This document shows positions 17,716 through 29,195 of a DNA stretch of 64,000 nucleotides, one piece after another. The position numbers and the translations under genes were made by a program. The stretch is from Brucepastera parasyntrophica. Lineage in GTDB: Bacteria; Spirochaetota; Spirochaetia; Treponematales; Treponemataceae. The stretch lies in contig NZ_CP084606.1 of NCBI RefSeq assembly GCF_022376835.1, positions 1,172,501-1,236,500 of the forward strand, written 5' to 3'. The first letter of the stretch is position 1. The number at the start of each line of letters is the position of its first letter. A model generated the notes under the pieces. The model worked only from the letters and a program-made list of their open reading frames with translations. It made no database searches and was not told the DNA's origin.

Positions 17716-20700
17716 TGAATTTGTATCGTACCATAGGTACCCACCCCAAGTTCAAGCGTACCCGTTCCGGCAAGAGAGAACCTGCCGACGTCTCCTGTAT
17801 CCAGTGTATGTCCGGAACTTCCCTGTACCACCATTGTACCGGATGTATAACCGGACGGTGCTATAGTCGCCACATCAGGTTCGGTGAGCGCCCCTGTTAC
17901 GGTAATATATCGCCCGGAAGTCAGATACACTTCGTTGTCCGCGGCAACGGACGCAGCATCAGCCATATTGAATACGCCACTACTACCCACATACACTCCT
18001 TTACCGGTAGAGGCCGTGTTTCCGCTAATGGTTCCGCCTGTCATTGTAAATGTCGAAGGTGGCGTTGAATTTACATATAGCTTCACCGCCCCCCCTGATT
18101 GGCCGATTTATTCGCGGTTATAGAACCGCCGTTCATGATGAATTCTCCTTCATAGATAAGCGCGCCGCCGCCGCCGTAATTACTTACAGCATAATTACCG
18201 GTTATGTCGCCGCCGTTCATGGTAACTGTTCCCTGATACACATATATGCCGCCGCCGCCCTGGCTTGCAGCGTCGTTGTCTCGTATAACGCCACCGTTCA
18301 TTGTGAAAGAAGAACCCGATCCTATAGACACACCCGCTCCGCTTCCGGAACTTTCATTGTTCTGCAGTATAGCGCCGTCATTCAGTGTGAACTGCCCACT
18401 GCTGGACACGGAAACAAGGGCTCTTGTCGCCGTGATACCGGTATTTGTTCCCGAGGAATCGGTCGTCCATACCGCGCCGCCGTCAAGGATGAGGCTGCCG
18501 GTATTTTCAGCGCCAAGCACGAGCTGCCCTCCCTCCTGCACAATGAAAAATGCGCTGCCGAAGCCCTGTGCCCTTTTCATTGTCGCTGTTTCACCGGAGG
18601 GAGTTGAAAGAACAACCGTTCTGCGTTCGATAACAATGCTTTCGTACATCATTATATCTTTTTCAACGGTAATATACCCGGTTTGTCCCGTATTCACGGA
18701 GGCAATGGCCGCCGCCAGTTCCGCCTGCGTCCGTATAATACCGGAAGTATCTCCGGGCGTCAGGGAAAGCGAAAAGGCGCCTGTATAAGTTTTACCATTC
18801 AGAGTAAGCCTGATGTTCACCGTATACTGTCCCACAGGTATAGCCGGTGTAAAAGTATAGGTTGTTCCCCCTGTCTGCGCTTCGAGTTCCTGCCGTATAC
18901 CGGAGGCCGAGGTTATATTGCCGTTCCATACCGCGCCGCTGACATCGACAGTACCGGGATTCTGAACGGTTACGCTGACAGGTTCGTCTACTGTTTTGCT
19001 TACCGCGTTTCCGGCAAACGAGAGTATGGAGTACACCGGATCAAGACTGCATGTTATGAAAGGCTGGGTTGCCAGAATGAGATATCCGTCAGTATCTATT
19101 TTCCATTCCAAAGTATCTGACCCGTCCTGTTGTGCGGTCACAGCAAATTTGGCAATATTCGCGGCAATTGTCGTATCCGCATCTGCCGTGAGTTTAAGTA
19201 CTTGTACTTGATTTCCGGGATAGGCTTCGGGAGTTATTGTTGCAACCGTACCCGTCCCGGTCAACTGCCCGCCGATCTGTATCTGTGCTCCCGAAGTGAG
19301 ATAGACTTCGTTGTCGCCGTCGACCTGGGCGGAACCTTTCATGCTGAAGACGGTATCCTCATAGGAATCACTGGCACTCGCATATACGCCGGTTCCATAT
19401 TTCCATGTAGAATTGGGTATTGTATTGCCGCTGATAGATGCGTTACCGCTCATCGTAAACTGAGCGCCCTCGCGTACATACACACCGCCCCCATAGCCGC
19501 CCGCAGTATCAGGAATAGTGTTGCCGGTAATGGAACCACCGCTCATGGTGAAAATACCATAATTATTGGGGCTTGCTGATGCGTCAACATACACCCCGGC
19601 GCCTTTGCCATGAGAGCCATAACCAGAGGAGTACATAGCTTTGTTATCATTAATACTTCCGTCAATCATATAGAACGCAGCACCGGGAGCCACAAACACG
19701 CCGCCGCCGTAGCCAGGTTCATCAGCAGCCGACCCGGCAGAGTTTGTGCTGATTGTACCGCCGTTCAGGGTAAAGACACTTCCTGTTGCTACCGCCACGC
19801 CACCGCCCGCGCTTACACCACCAGTGCCGCTGGTGCCAATGTAGTAAGCCGTTTCATTTCCTCCCGTAAGGGTAATATTTGCTCCGAGGGTCACGTCGGC
19901 GTTGCTGATATACAGTACGCGGGCACTGGAATTCGCATTCAGAGTTCCGGCCTCGGTTTCACTTTTACCTTCAATCCTGATGGGCGGGACGTTGTCATAC
20001 ATATCGCTGCTGTCTTCGGTAATGTCGACCATCCCGTTTAGTCCGTTTCCGGAATTATAGGGGATTTCCCCTGAAACCTTTATCCCGCGGTAGTACGGTC
20101 AGCTGCACCACCAGAGGCAACCCAGTTGGGATTGGCTTTGTCATAAGCACCAATAATCGCATCCACTGCGGCCTGCACGGAGGCGAGGGGCGCGCTGGCG
20201 GAACCGTTGCCCACATCAGACCCGTTTTCGTCGACATACCACACGGCGCTGAAATAGTTTTTTGTATGAGGAGGTACTGACTTCGTTACCCCGTCGGGAG
20301 CGGTAACGGTAAGGGTGAAGGTATAAGTGGAACCGGGAACCATGTCTAAACCGGAGGCTTCCCAGGTATTGTCGGCATCGGCAACATAACTGAACTGTGA
20401 GGTTATATCCGTACCGTCCAGCGTTGCCGTAAAGGACTGACCGTATTCGGCGAGGGTAAATCGTATGGTATCGCCTTCCCAGTAAATTTTTCCGTCGCCG
20501 CCAAGCCCGGTGTTCGTGCTGAAAAAATCGTCTTCCTCAAGCAGAAGATAATCCAGAAGCGTGCCGCCGCCGTTCCGTGGGATCCACTTGCTGGTCGTCG
20601 CCCCGTTCCGGATGTTCACGGCCTGGATAACGGTCATGGTCTTTGTGCCTGTCCGCGTGAATACCAGCTTGAGGAGATATCCGCCTGACGGCACGCCGGA

Positions 20701-21363
20701 CGCGGTGAATTTTACACATGAATAGTCCGGGTCATCCTGAACGGAAGTTATGGAACTTTTCGCCAGGCCGGAAAAAACATCGGCATTATTTAATGAAGTT
20801 CCCTTATACAGATCAGCCGCAACCGCTGTTACGCCTATTGTATTCGGAAATCGGACTTCAAGGTCGATTTTTCCGGTTCCGGTTCCATCAGCCGCGGGAT
20901 ATATGGTCACCAAGGTCGTTCCGTCCGGTGCGGCAGGGACGCTTCCTTCGGCGATTTTGAGCGCTTTTGTACTGTCCGTATAGCCCCGGACAGTCACCCT
21001 GAGGGCGCTTGAAAGCGGGGCCGTTACAGTCACGGAAAGAGAGGTTGACGAACCGCTCGCGCTGCCGTATGTTTTTGTACCGGTAGCGCTATCCGTTACA
21101 GCAGCCTCGTACCAGCCGATAGCGGGATACGTTGAAGCGTCGGGGACCGCGGTCCGGTAATTGGCCGCGCCTGCGGACGGGGCTTCGAAGTCGCCGCCGG
21201 GCTGTACGGATATGTGTAGCTGCCTGGTCCCGTCCGTATTTTCCGGCCCGGTTAAGGGGTTCCGGCAGGAAAGAACAGAAAGCAGGGCAAAACCCAGAGG
21301 CAGCAGATAAAGCCATCTGCTCCGCCCGGGCGTCCGTTTTTTATTTCCGCGTTCCTTTTTCAT
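17712..21363 (-). CDS. Giant lipoprotein adhesin B, beta-helix repeats (two frameshifts)
   Basis: Second gene of the adhesin operon, about 1217 residues when corrected. It has a signal peptide with lipobox ALLSVLSC, a 400-residue Ig-like head (strands such as TFTLTVTAPDGVTKSV, also found in adhesin A), a block of beta-helix repeats, an Ig-like insert (CSLDPVYSILSFAGNAVSK and on) and a second repeat block. It starts at ATG with AGGAAGG upstream. Frames change at CCC 20084-20086 and at the seven-C tract 18089-18095; one extra base restores GIKVSGEIPYNSG and NQGGAVKLYV respectively. It shares domain order with adhesins A and C, so the three arose by duplication and shuffling. Confidence 0.8.
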
Positions 21364-21466
21364 TCTATCCTTCCTGTATAAGTCCGGCCTGCAAAAGCCG
21401 GATAATTCATATTCATTTTTCGAGTGTCCCGGTCAAGGAATTCCGCCTGCCGGAGACATTCCCTGC

Positions 21467-24400
21467 TCAGGGGGATGCCGTTATATTGGCCGCATACGTA
21501 CTCCAGCCGGGTGCCGCCTTGTAAGCATCAACAGCAGAAGAGGGGACGGAGATGGTTAGAGACGCAATAATCAAGTCATCACTAGCGGTATAGAAAAGAC
21601 TTTGCAGTGCCGGAGGCGAACTGCCCAGCATAGTAATATCTGTCAGGCTTGAACATTGAGCAAGGATGCCATAACCGATTGATGTTACTGTTGATGGAAA
21701 GGTGATTGAAGTAAGAGAACTGCAGCTTTCAAACGTATAGTTTTCTATTGATATAACATGTTCCATCGTGATTGAAGTAAGCCTGGCACTACTAAAAGCA
21801 GCATTCTCAATTACTGTAACATTAACCAGATCAATTGATGTAAGATTATTGCACCAGGCAAAAGCACCCGCGCCTATTTCTGTAATATCAACGTCAAGCG
21901 TAATATTGCCTGAGGCTGACGGCCAGGATACCAGCGTTCTGCCGGTATCATTGGTACCGTAAAGTGTTTTTCTATCACCGGAAACTGAATATGTTGAACC
22001 GGGTGCGGAAGAAAAAAGTAAATCCGTACAGCCGGCAAATGCCATAGATCCTATGGAAGAGACAGCGGACAGATCAATTGACGCAAGCGAGGAACAACCT
22101 GCGAAAGCCGTATTTTCAATTGTTTCAACTCTGTCCATTCCGGTAATGGTAGTTATGGCATAGCTGTTTCTAAATGCACTTTCTCCTATTTTTTCAACAT
22201 TATTCATATTCACAGAAGTTATCGTACTTATACCCGAAAAAGCATAATCGCTTATCCGGGTAATACTGCCGGGAATTGTAACAGGATCTTCTACCGCTGG
22301 CCAGGCTACCAGAATGATATCGCTGCCATCATTTTTAACCAGTATTTTCCCATTTTCCACGGTACTGAATGTTCCATTATCAACAATAAATTCTGTAAGG
22401 TTTGAACAGCCGGTAAAGGCTTCATTATTAACAGTAGCAACATTCGGCATGGATACGGAAACAAGACTGGAACAACCATAAAAGGCATCTCCGCTTATGT
22501 ATGTCACCCCGGGCATATAAACTTCTTCCAGACTGGAGAAATTACCGGAACGAGAGTTAAAAGCCCCCAGTTCACCGTAGTCACCGTTTCCGGTAAAGTA
22601 ATCGATACAAGGTTTTGAGTGTAACTGGCGGCAACCGTTGCGCTTCCATACGTCGTCCCCGCGCATCCGCTTAAATCGAGGTTTACATGCTGAGTAAGCT
22701 GTTCATATATCGAGGCAAGGGCCGATGAATCGGATACATCCATCCCGACTATTGTGACAGTATATGGTCCCGGTTCACCGGCAGCATCCTGCTCGTTAAG
22801 CCAGTCGGAAAGACCGGTTATATTCGAGGCTGTCCAATAAGAACCCGGCACAGACATCCCCACAGTCAGCATAAAGCTGCCCGAATACAGGTTTCCGTTC
22901 ACGCTGGCTGCAACACTTATCGTGTGCTGCCCGGCGTCATCCGGCGCGGTAAACGTGAGAGTATTTGTTCCGCCATTAAATGCATGGGCCGCGGTTTCTC
23001 CGTCTATCCAGACATGCCATACCGCACCGGTCAGATCAACGGAACCGGGAACCACGGTTACGCTGACAGTATCTCCGGCAAACACTTTCAGGGCATCGCT
23101 GCTGCCGCTGAAATACAGAACAGGGAAATCTTTGTCAAACGTACAGGTAATCCCCTCGGCGCGTGAAAGTTTTCCTTCGGAATTTATGGTCCACTGGTTG
23201 GTCTCACCCGGCTGCGGGGCCACCGCGAAACGTCCCGCATAAGCTGCAAGACCGGAGGGTGTGCCCGAAAGCACCTGAACCTCGGTCGTCCCGAAGGATA
23301 AGCCTCGGGCGTTATGGTCGCGGCAGGAGCCGGTGCGGTCAGAGCGCCACCTATTGTTATTGTCTGCCCGGACGGCAGGTACACATCGTTATCACTGCTG
23401 ACCGCCGCGTTCCCGCTCATGTTAAAGGTCCCGCCGGAAACATATACGCCGTTACCGTCGTCATAGGAGGCATTCCCGCTGAGGGCCCCTCCGCTCAGTG
23501 TAAAGACGCCGCCGTCTATACACACGCCGCCGCCTTTATACGAGGTATTTCCCGTGATGTTCCCGCCGCTCACTGTTACAGAGCCGCCGGCAATATGCAC
23601 GCCGCCGCCGGAAGGATCACTGCTGTTACCAGTGACAGAACCGTTTTTCAGGGCAAAGTTCCCTCCAGCCACATATACACCGCCGCCGGAAGCATGGGAA
23701 TTGGTATTGCCGGTAACGAGGGCGTCTGCCCCATTCATTTCAAAAGATGCGCCGGAGGCAATATACAGTCCTGCGCCGCCGCTTATGGAAGTGTTTTTAT
23801 CCGCTGTATCGGCGCCGCCGATTGTACCGCCGGTCATGGTAAATATACCGCCTGACGCTACGTATACGCCGCCGCCGAGTTCGGCCGTATTTCCGCTGAC
23901 GTTCCCGCCGCTCATTGTTACGGTCCCGCCTGCAATATGCACACCGCCGCCATTGCCGCCGCTCATGTATCCGTTCCGTATCGAAATATTTTTCAGCGTG
24001 ACTTCGGCCGCCGTATTGATATACAGGGCGCGGACACTGTTCTGTCCGTCAATCGCGAGGCCGTCCGTGTCGCCCTTCAGCACAAGCGAGGCCCGTCGAA
24101 ATCCGTAATTTCGGTAAGGGCGTTTGCTTCCGCCGCGGTATTCCCGGCGGTCACGTCATTCAGAAGCACAATCACGGCCTGGGCGGTTTCTCCCGGTGAG
24201 GCCGCATAGAAAGCGTTCCATACATCAATCGCCTCGCCGACAGTTCTGACCGGATTCTCCCGGAACCAGCCGGTATTCCCGTCGGGTGTACCGGTATATT
24301 CAGGATTGACATACACAGACCCGTAGGAAATACACACCCTGGATATTTTTCCGGAATCCAGATATCCGCTTTTTTTCGAGTACGCGGTAACAAGTTTTCC

Positions 24401-25420
24401 CGAGTCAACGGAGAAGGGACTGCTGTACAGGTTCCATGACCCGTCACCAGTTTTATACCATATTGAATCGGCCTTCAGGCTCCCGTCAATCGCGGAAAGC
24501 GTGACCCTTACGCGGCCGGTGTCCCCGTCGTCGGCGGTCAGGATGGAAACATCAGGGGATGTATCGAGACTGAAACCGGCCGTCGCCGCGATTGAGGAAA
24601 ACCCGTCATCATCATACAGAATCACGGCAAAATGGTAATTATCAATATCATACAGGCTTGAAATAGCCATGGGGAAATCAGCTGACCAGAGGCAGCTCGG
24701 GTCTTCATATCCAAGGTCTTCCCCCTTGCAGGACCAGACGCCGCTATCCAGTGTAAAAACTTTATTTCCGTAATCGGTTCCCGCTTCCTGAAAACGGAGT
24801 TCCACCCTGCACACATCCTCATGGTCGCCGTCAGTTATCATTGTCCAGGAAGCTGAAGGGATTTCACCCGTACTTCCGGTCGCGCTTGAAACATCAAGAC
24901 TTTCAGCCGGTTCCGGAGGGGTGTTACATTTTATTTCAGGGAGATCATAGGAAGTGAAATTTCTCAGCCCGTCAGACAGCGTCAGCCGGAACCGGTATTT
25001 TTTCCCGAGCTCGGCCTTGTTTATATACAGAAGGACTGTATCATGAGGTTTATACTCGGCGTGCGCGGTCTCCGGTTCGCAGGAAATAAAGGCCCCTTCG
25101 GATGTATCATATAACTGGACGCCGACTTCCAGATTGTATTTCCGGGGATTCCGGAGCGTTACTTCTATAATAGAAGGATTTTCCGCGCTGCCCGGCCCGA
25201 TTACTCTGGCCTTTGATTCCGGCCCGCTCAGCCAGGTTGTCCGGAATTCCCAGGAAACTCCGGCAGCGTTATTCGTATATTCATCCAGATATTCGGGTAC
25301 CGACACATTGAACATGTCGCAGCCGCAAAGAAGGGCCAGCGCGCACACGCAGAGGGCAGCCAGATTTTTAACCGAACGGAGGCCCTTCCGGGCGCCGTTA
25401 TTTTGGGCAGATTTCATCAT
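21467..25420 (-). CDS. Giant lipoprotein adhesin C, beta-helix plus BspA-like leucine-rich repeats (three frameshifts)
   Basis: First gene of the adhesin operon, about 1318 residues when corrected. A signal peptide with lipobox ALLCGC is followed by a 400-residue Ig/FN3-like head, then beta-helix repeats (GGGVHIAGGTVTMSGGNVSG) and an Ig-like insert. The final 380 residues are BspA-type LRR_5 repeats (C-SSLTSI-x-AF), a fold known in treponemal adhesins that bind matrix proteins. Frames change at CCC 24092-24094, CCC 23290-23292 and CCCCC 22564-22568, each repaired by one base. ATG lies five bases after a TATACT box with no ribosome-binding site, so translation may be leaderless. Gene B follows after 103 bases. 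Confidence 0.8.
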
Positions 25421-25950
25421 TTTACAGTATAGCGTAGCGGAAACAAAATTTCGAGGAAAAAATATATTTTATATGAAAAAACCTCGCCCCCAGGCATGAA
25501 TTTTACAATATTTCAGGGGGATTTTGCCGGAAGTGAAACAGGCCGATAGTATATTATAGAAAAAACTGGAGGAAAAGGGGGCAAAATAGCTTATCTTGAA
25601 GGGATAATTCGCGGTTTTTCCTGTTTTAGCCGCCGCAGTGGCCCCGGAAAAAGTACGGCCCGTTTTGCTCCAGGAAATATCGGAGCCCTGCAAACACAGG
25701 ATAAAAAGACGGAAGGAAAAATGTTTCCCCGATTCCTGTCTTATCCCACCCGTCAGCGTTCCTCCGGTTTTTTCCATTTCCCTTATTCACAGAGGTTTTG
25801 TGGTTTCGGCGAAAATCCATCCGTATTATGCCATTATACAGCGGACATGGAAACACAAAGATTTGTAAAGAAAAAAACCAGCCTAGAAAAACCGCACCCC
25901 TGCCCGACCGGACAGACTTCGGGAATCCTGACCTTGACGGGGCGGAAATC
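25421..25950. other. Gene-free region upstream of adhesin operon
   Basis: No gene or known RNA is seen. A TATACT box (25426-25431, minus strand) just before the adhesin C start codon is a plausible -10 element; a matching -35 is poor. The rest is without recognisable structure. Confidence 0.5.
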
Positions 25951-25994
25951 CTACACATACTGATGTGTAAGATTCTACACAAGGGTATGTGTAG
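25951..25994. repeat. TTACACA-type hairpin array, third locus (2 units)
   Basis: CTACACA-N6-TGTGTAA (25951-25970) and CTACACA-N6-TGTGTAG (25975-25994). The second unit keeps full pairing with the arm ends changed on both sides. Spacing here is 24 rather than 32 bases. The array lies beyond the adhesin operon. Confidence 0.75.
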
Positions 25995-26015
25995 GAATTT
26001 TCCGTAGGTATAAAA

Positions 26016-26039
26016 AAAGACCGCCCTGGGCGGTCTTTA
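26016..26039 (-). terminator. Terminator of the 26057-26422 gene
   Basis: AAAGACCGCCC and GGGCGGTCTTT form an eleven-base stem; on the minus strand a T run follows. Confidence 0.88.
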
Positions 26040-26056
26040 TAGTACTCGTGAGGTTT

Positions 26057-26422
26057 TTATTTCCTCTTCATGGTGACTTTGTATACAGGAAGGGAAGTCC
26101 GGTTGATTTCCATCTGAATATCGGTATTTGTCAGAGGCTTTACAAACTTATAAGAGCGGCCTGACTCTACGCAGGAAAAGGAAATAGCGGGGCTGTTTCC
26201 ATCAAGGAAGACCCTGAAGTCATTAACGGTCTTGTCGGAAAAATCATAGAGAACAGCTCCGTTCAGATCCAGAATGCGGATATTGCCTGAAGTAAATTCC
26301 CAGACAGCGTCATAGTTTGTATCTGTCCAGCTTCCGAGAGGGAAGTCACCGAGATTGATATCGGCCGCGGAGACTGTTCCGGCCAGCATCAGGACCACAA
26401 GAGCAAAAAACACCTTTTTCAT
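26057..26422 (-). CDS. Secreted protein of unknown function
   Basis: A 121-residue protein with a clear signal peptide (MKKVFFALVVLMLAGTVSAA, cleaved after SA). The mature part is about 100 residues of likely beta structure (WEFTSGNIRILDLNGAVLYDFSDKTV, YKFVKPLTNTDIQMEI). The composition suggests a small lipocalin-like or beta-sandwich domain, but I do not recognise a family. ATG follows AGGAGG. It stands alone with its own terminator. The next gene upstream encodes another small exported protein. Confidence 0.75.
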   Translation of the reverse strand: MKKVFFALVVLMLAGTVSAADINLGDFPLGSWTDTNYDAVWEFTSGNIRILDLNGAVLYDFSDKTVNDFRVFLDGNSPAISFSCVESGRSYKFVKPLTNTDIQMEINRTSLPVYKVTMKRK

Positions 26423-26613
26423 AATTTCCTCCTAAAAAACATATAAATAATAAGCCCGCCCGAACCGGCAGACATTCAAGCCAGATAAAATCCTCTTTGA
26501 AGGATTGTTTCAGGAAAACGGGCTGTACCCGTTTTCCCTGTAATTATAATACAGTTTTCCTGGAATACCCGCGGTTTTTCAAAACCGCGGATGCCTCCAG
26601 AAAAAGGCGGAAC
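26423..26613. other. Short intergenic region with two hairpins
   Basis: Contains GAAAACGGGC-TGTA-CCCGTTTTC (about 26515-26537) and CCGCGGTTTT-TC-AAAACCGCGG (about 26570-26590). The second sits just past the stop of the lipoprotein gene and probably ends its transcript. Confidence 0.6.
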
Positions 26614-27069
26614 TCAGTCTACGACCTTTTTGAAAACCATGGTGCCCATGAAAAGTCCGCGTTCCGGGTAATACATATTGTCGCCATATGTAGGCTCCAG
26701 ATACAGAGATGTTTTCGTAAGGACATAATTGTAACTGTCGGCATAGGTAGAAGAATCTTCAGGATCACTTGGATTATCATCAAAATATATTACGGAACCC
26801 ACAACCAGATACTTTTTAGTCCATTGGAGTGTCCATGTAGAAGTTTCAGCTACCCCAGTAGAAAAGTGAAGATCAGCCGTGGCAGTAAACTCATACATAT
26901 AATCCTGTAAGGTTCCTTCATGCACCCATTGTCCTATCAGATTCGCGGGATCATGCGGATCAAAAGTATCTTCGTCACCGTCGTCATTGTTCTTGCAGCC
27001 CGCCGCCATAAACAGACAGCAGACAACAGCCAAAATCAGCATTGTGATTTTTGAAATTCTTTTCATCAA
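26614..27069 (-). CDS. Small lipoprotein with lipocalin-like region
   Basis: A 151-residue exported protein with signal peptide and lipobox MAAGC, then an acidic linker (KNNDDGDEDTFDPHD). The body reads LIGQWVHEGTLQDYMYEFTA, then TWTLQWTKKYLVVG and a long aromatic-rich C-terminal half. The GQWVHE start and regular strands resemble lipocalin-like domains of small bacterial lipoproteins. ATG follows AGGAGG. Function unknown. Confidence 0.72.
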   Translation of the reverse strand: MMKRISKITMLILAVVCCLFMAAGCKNNDDGDEDTFDPHDPANLIGQWVHEGTLQDYMYEFTATADLHFSTGVAETSTWTLQWTKKYLVVGSVIYFDDNPSDPEDSSTYADSYNYVLTKTSLYLEPTYGDNMYYPERGLFMGTMVFKKVVD

Positions 27070-27163
27070 GAGCCTCCTGATTCAATACTATTATGTTATA
27101 TATAATGATAACCCCGAAAGGGAACAAGTCAACAAAAGTTTCCGGAAAAAAGCGATAAAAAAA

Positions 27164-27191
27164 CCGGCCCCGGAACTGTGTCCGGGACCGG
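27164..27191 (-). terminator. Terminator of cadA-like gene
   Basis: CCGGCCCCGGA and TCCGGGACCGG pair; the minus strand continues with a run of T. Confidence 0.85.
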
Positions 27192-27214
27192 CTATAAAGG
27201 AGCGGAGAAAAAGG

Positions 27215-29194
27215 TCAGGGGATTTTCCGGGCGCGGAGGGCATTCAGGGCCGCGAGCAGGGCGACGCCGACATCGGCAAACACGGCCAGCTGGAGTCCCA
27301 CAATACCCATGGCGCCAAGCACAAGAAAGCCGACCTTTACCACAAAGGAAAGAACAATGTTCTGGGCCACAATGTGTCTGGTCCATCGGGCGCTCTTTAT
27401 TGCCTGGGGCACCAGTCCGGGATTGTCATTCATGAGGACAACATCGGCCGCTTCTATCGCGGCGTCGCTCCCGATCGCGCCCATGGCAATGCCCGCGTCC
27501 GCTCTGGCTATGACGGGCGCGTCATTTACACCGTCGCCGACAAAGAGTACGGAGGCCTTTTCATCTCCGGCCTTTACCCTGTCCGATATTTCTTCGAAGA
27601 GGGAGACCTTCCGGTCGGGAAGGACGCCGGCGTGATAGGTTTCGATGCCTATTCTGGCCGCCGCGTCCGAAGCCGCAGCCTCGGTGTCTCCGCTTATCAT
27701 GACAATTTCATTAATTCCCAGCTTTTTCAGGGCGGCGACCGCTCCGGCCGCTTCCGGTTTCGGGGTATCGCTGAGGGAAACATACCCGGCGTATTTTCCG
27801 TCATAGGCGAATTCAACCGCCGAGCCGCCTTCGGGCCGTCCCGCGCCGGTCCGGACGCCGTTTTCTTCCATATATTTCCGGGAGCCCGCGATCAGGGCCT
27901 TCCCTTTGTACAAAAGCTCGACGCCGAAACCAGCCTTTTCCGTGTAAGAAGCAATATCTTCCTTACTGATTTCTGTCCCTTTTTCCCCGGCATAGGCCGT
28001 TATGGCGAGGCCAAGGGGATGGGTCGAGTGGAACTCGGCCGCAGCGGCCAGCTCGGTAAGAAGGCTTTCAGGGAATCCTTCAGCAGGATTGACTGACTGT
28101 ACAGTGAAACGTCCGCTGGTGAGGGTCCCTGTTTTGTCAAAAACAACGGCTCTTGCCTTGGCCAGCGTATCGATATAGTCGGCTCCCTTGACAAGGATAC
28201 CCTGTCTGGCCGCCCCGCCTATTCCGCCGAAATAGCCGAGCGGAACCGAAATCACGAAGGCGCAGGGGCAGGATATGACAAGGAAGACCAGGGCCCGGGA
28301 AATCCATGTCTGGAAACCGGGTACTATCAGGCCGTTCGAGTACGGAGCAAGAAGCGGAGGTATGACCGCAAGGAGGACAGCGCAGGCAACAACGATGGGT
28401 GTATAAATTCTGGCGAAAGAGGTTATCAGTTTTTCCGACTTTGCTTTCCTGTTCTGCGCGTTTTCAATGAGATCAAGCATCTTGGATGCAACCGTTTCGG
28501 CGTAGAGCGCGGTTGTTCGGATGACCAGGACCCCGTGTCCGTTTACGAAGCCGGCAAGCGCTTCATCGCCTTCACGGGCCTCTCGCGGCAGACTTTCACC
28601 GGTCAATCCCGATGTATCAAAGGAAGAAATGCCTTCGGCTATCACCCCGTCGAGCGGAACCTTTTCCCCGGGGAGTACCCGGATAAGAGTCCCTGCCTCC
28701 AATGAGGAAGGATGGACGATTTCGCCGGAATCCGCGATCCGGGCGCTGTCGGGCCTCATGTCCATAAGGTCGGTAATGGAACGGCGGGACCTGCTTACGG
28801 CAAATTCCTGGACCATTTCACCCAGATTAAAAAAGAGCATGACGGCGGCGCCTTCGGTCCATTCGCCTATGCAAAAGGCTCCTATGGTGGCTATTGTCAT
28901 CAGGAAATTTTCATCAAAGACTTTTCCGTGCCTGATATTCCGGACAGCGGAAAACAGGACCTGATAGCCTGAAATGAACCAGGCAAGAACAAAGAGTATC
29001 CGCACCGGATAGACCGTAAATGCGGGAAGACTTCCTTTGCCTGTAAAATACGAAAGGACCACCCCAACCGCGAACAGAACGGCGGCTGAAGTGAAACGGA
29101 TGGCAAGCTTTTTCCCCTCGCCCCTCTTTTCCTTCTTTTCCGGTTTTCCGCGGACTGCCGAGCAGGCGGAATGGTTTGTACAACTGCAGCTCAT
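27215..29194 (-). CDS. cadA: P1B-type heavy-metal-exporting ATPase (Zn/Cd/Pb type)
   Basis: Inner-membrane pump that exports soft divalent metals using ATP. It shows the actuator loop TGES, the metal-binding SCPCAF in helix 6, the phosphorylation site DKTGTLT, the HP motif STHPLGLA and GDGVNDAP. Length is 659 residues with the start at ATG 29194. A longer open frame exists upstream, but this start has GAAGGA before it and lies one base past the stop of the regulator gene. There is no N-terminal HMA domain; a short Cys/His head (MSCSCTNHSAC) replaces it. Zinc or cadmium is the likely substrate given CPC and the SmtB-type regulator. Confidence 0.93.
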   Translation of the reverse strand: MSCSCTNHSACSAVRGKPEKKEKRGEGKKLAIRFTSAAVLFAVGVVLSYFTGKGSLPAFTVYPVRILFVLAWFISGYQVLFSAVRNIRHGKVFDENFLMTIATIGAFCIGEWTEGAAVMLFFNLGEMVQEFAVSRSRRSITDLMDMRPDSARIADSGEIVHPSSLEAGTLIRVLPGEKVPLDGVIAEGISSFDTSGLTGESLPREAREGDEALAGFVNGHGVLVIRTTALYAETVASKMLDLIENAQNRKAKSEKLITSFARIYTPIVVACAVLLAVIPPLLAPYSNGLIVPGFQTWISRALVFLVISCPCAFVISVPLGYFGGIGGAARQGILVKGADYIDTLAKARAVVFDKTGTLTSGRFTVQSVNPAEGFPESLLTELAAAAEFHSTHPLGLAITAYAGEKGTEISKEDIASYTEKAGFGVELLYKGKALIAGSRKYMEENGVRTGAGRPEGGSAVEFAYDGKYAGYVSLSDTPKPEAAGAVAALKKLGINEIVMISGDTEAAASDAAARIGIETYHAGVLPDRKVSLFEEISDRVKAGDEKASVLFVGDGVNDAPVIARADAGIAMGAIGSDAAIEAADVVLMNDNPGLVPQAIKSARWTRHIVAQNIVLSFVVKVGFLVLGAMGIVGLQLAVFADVGVALLAALNALRARKIP

Positions 29195-29195
29195 A

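Noticed and set aside
26987-28096. 369-codon plus-strand frame
   Set aside because: Shadow of the metal ATPase; covers its DKTGT and GDGVNDAP regions in antisense.
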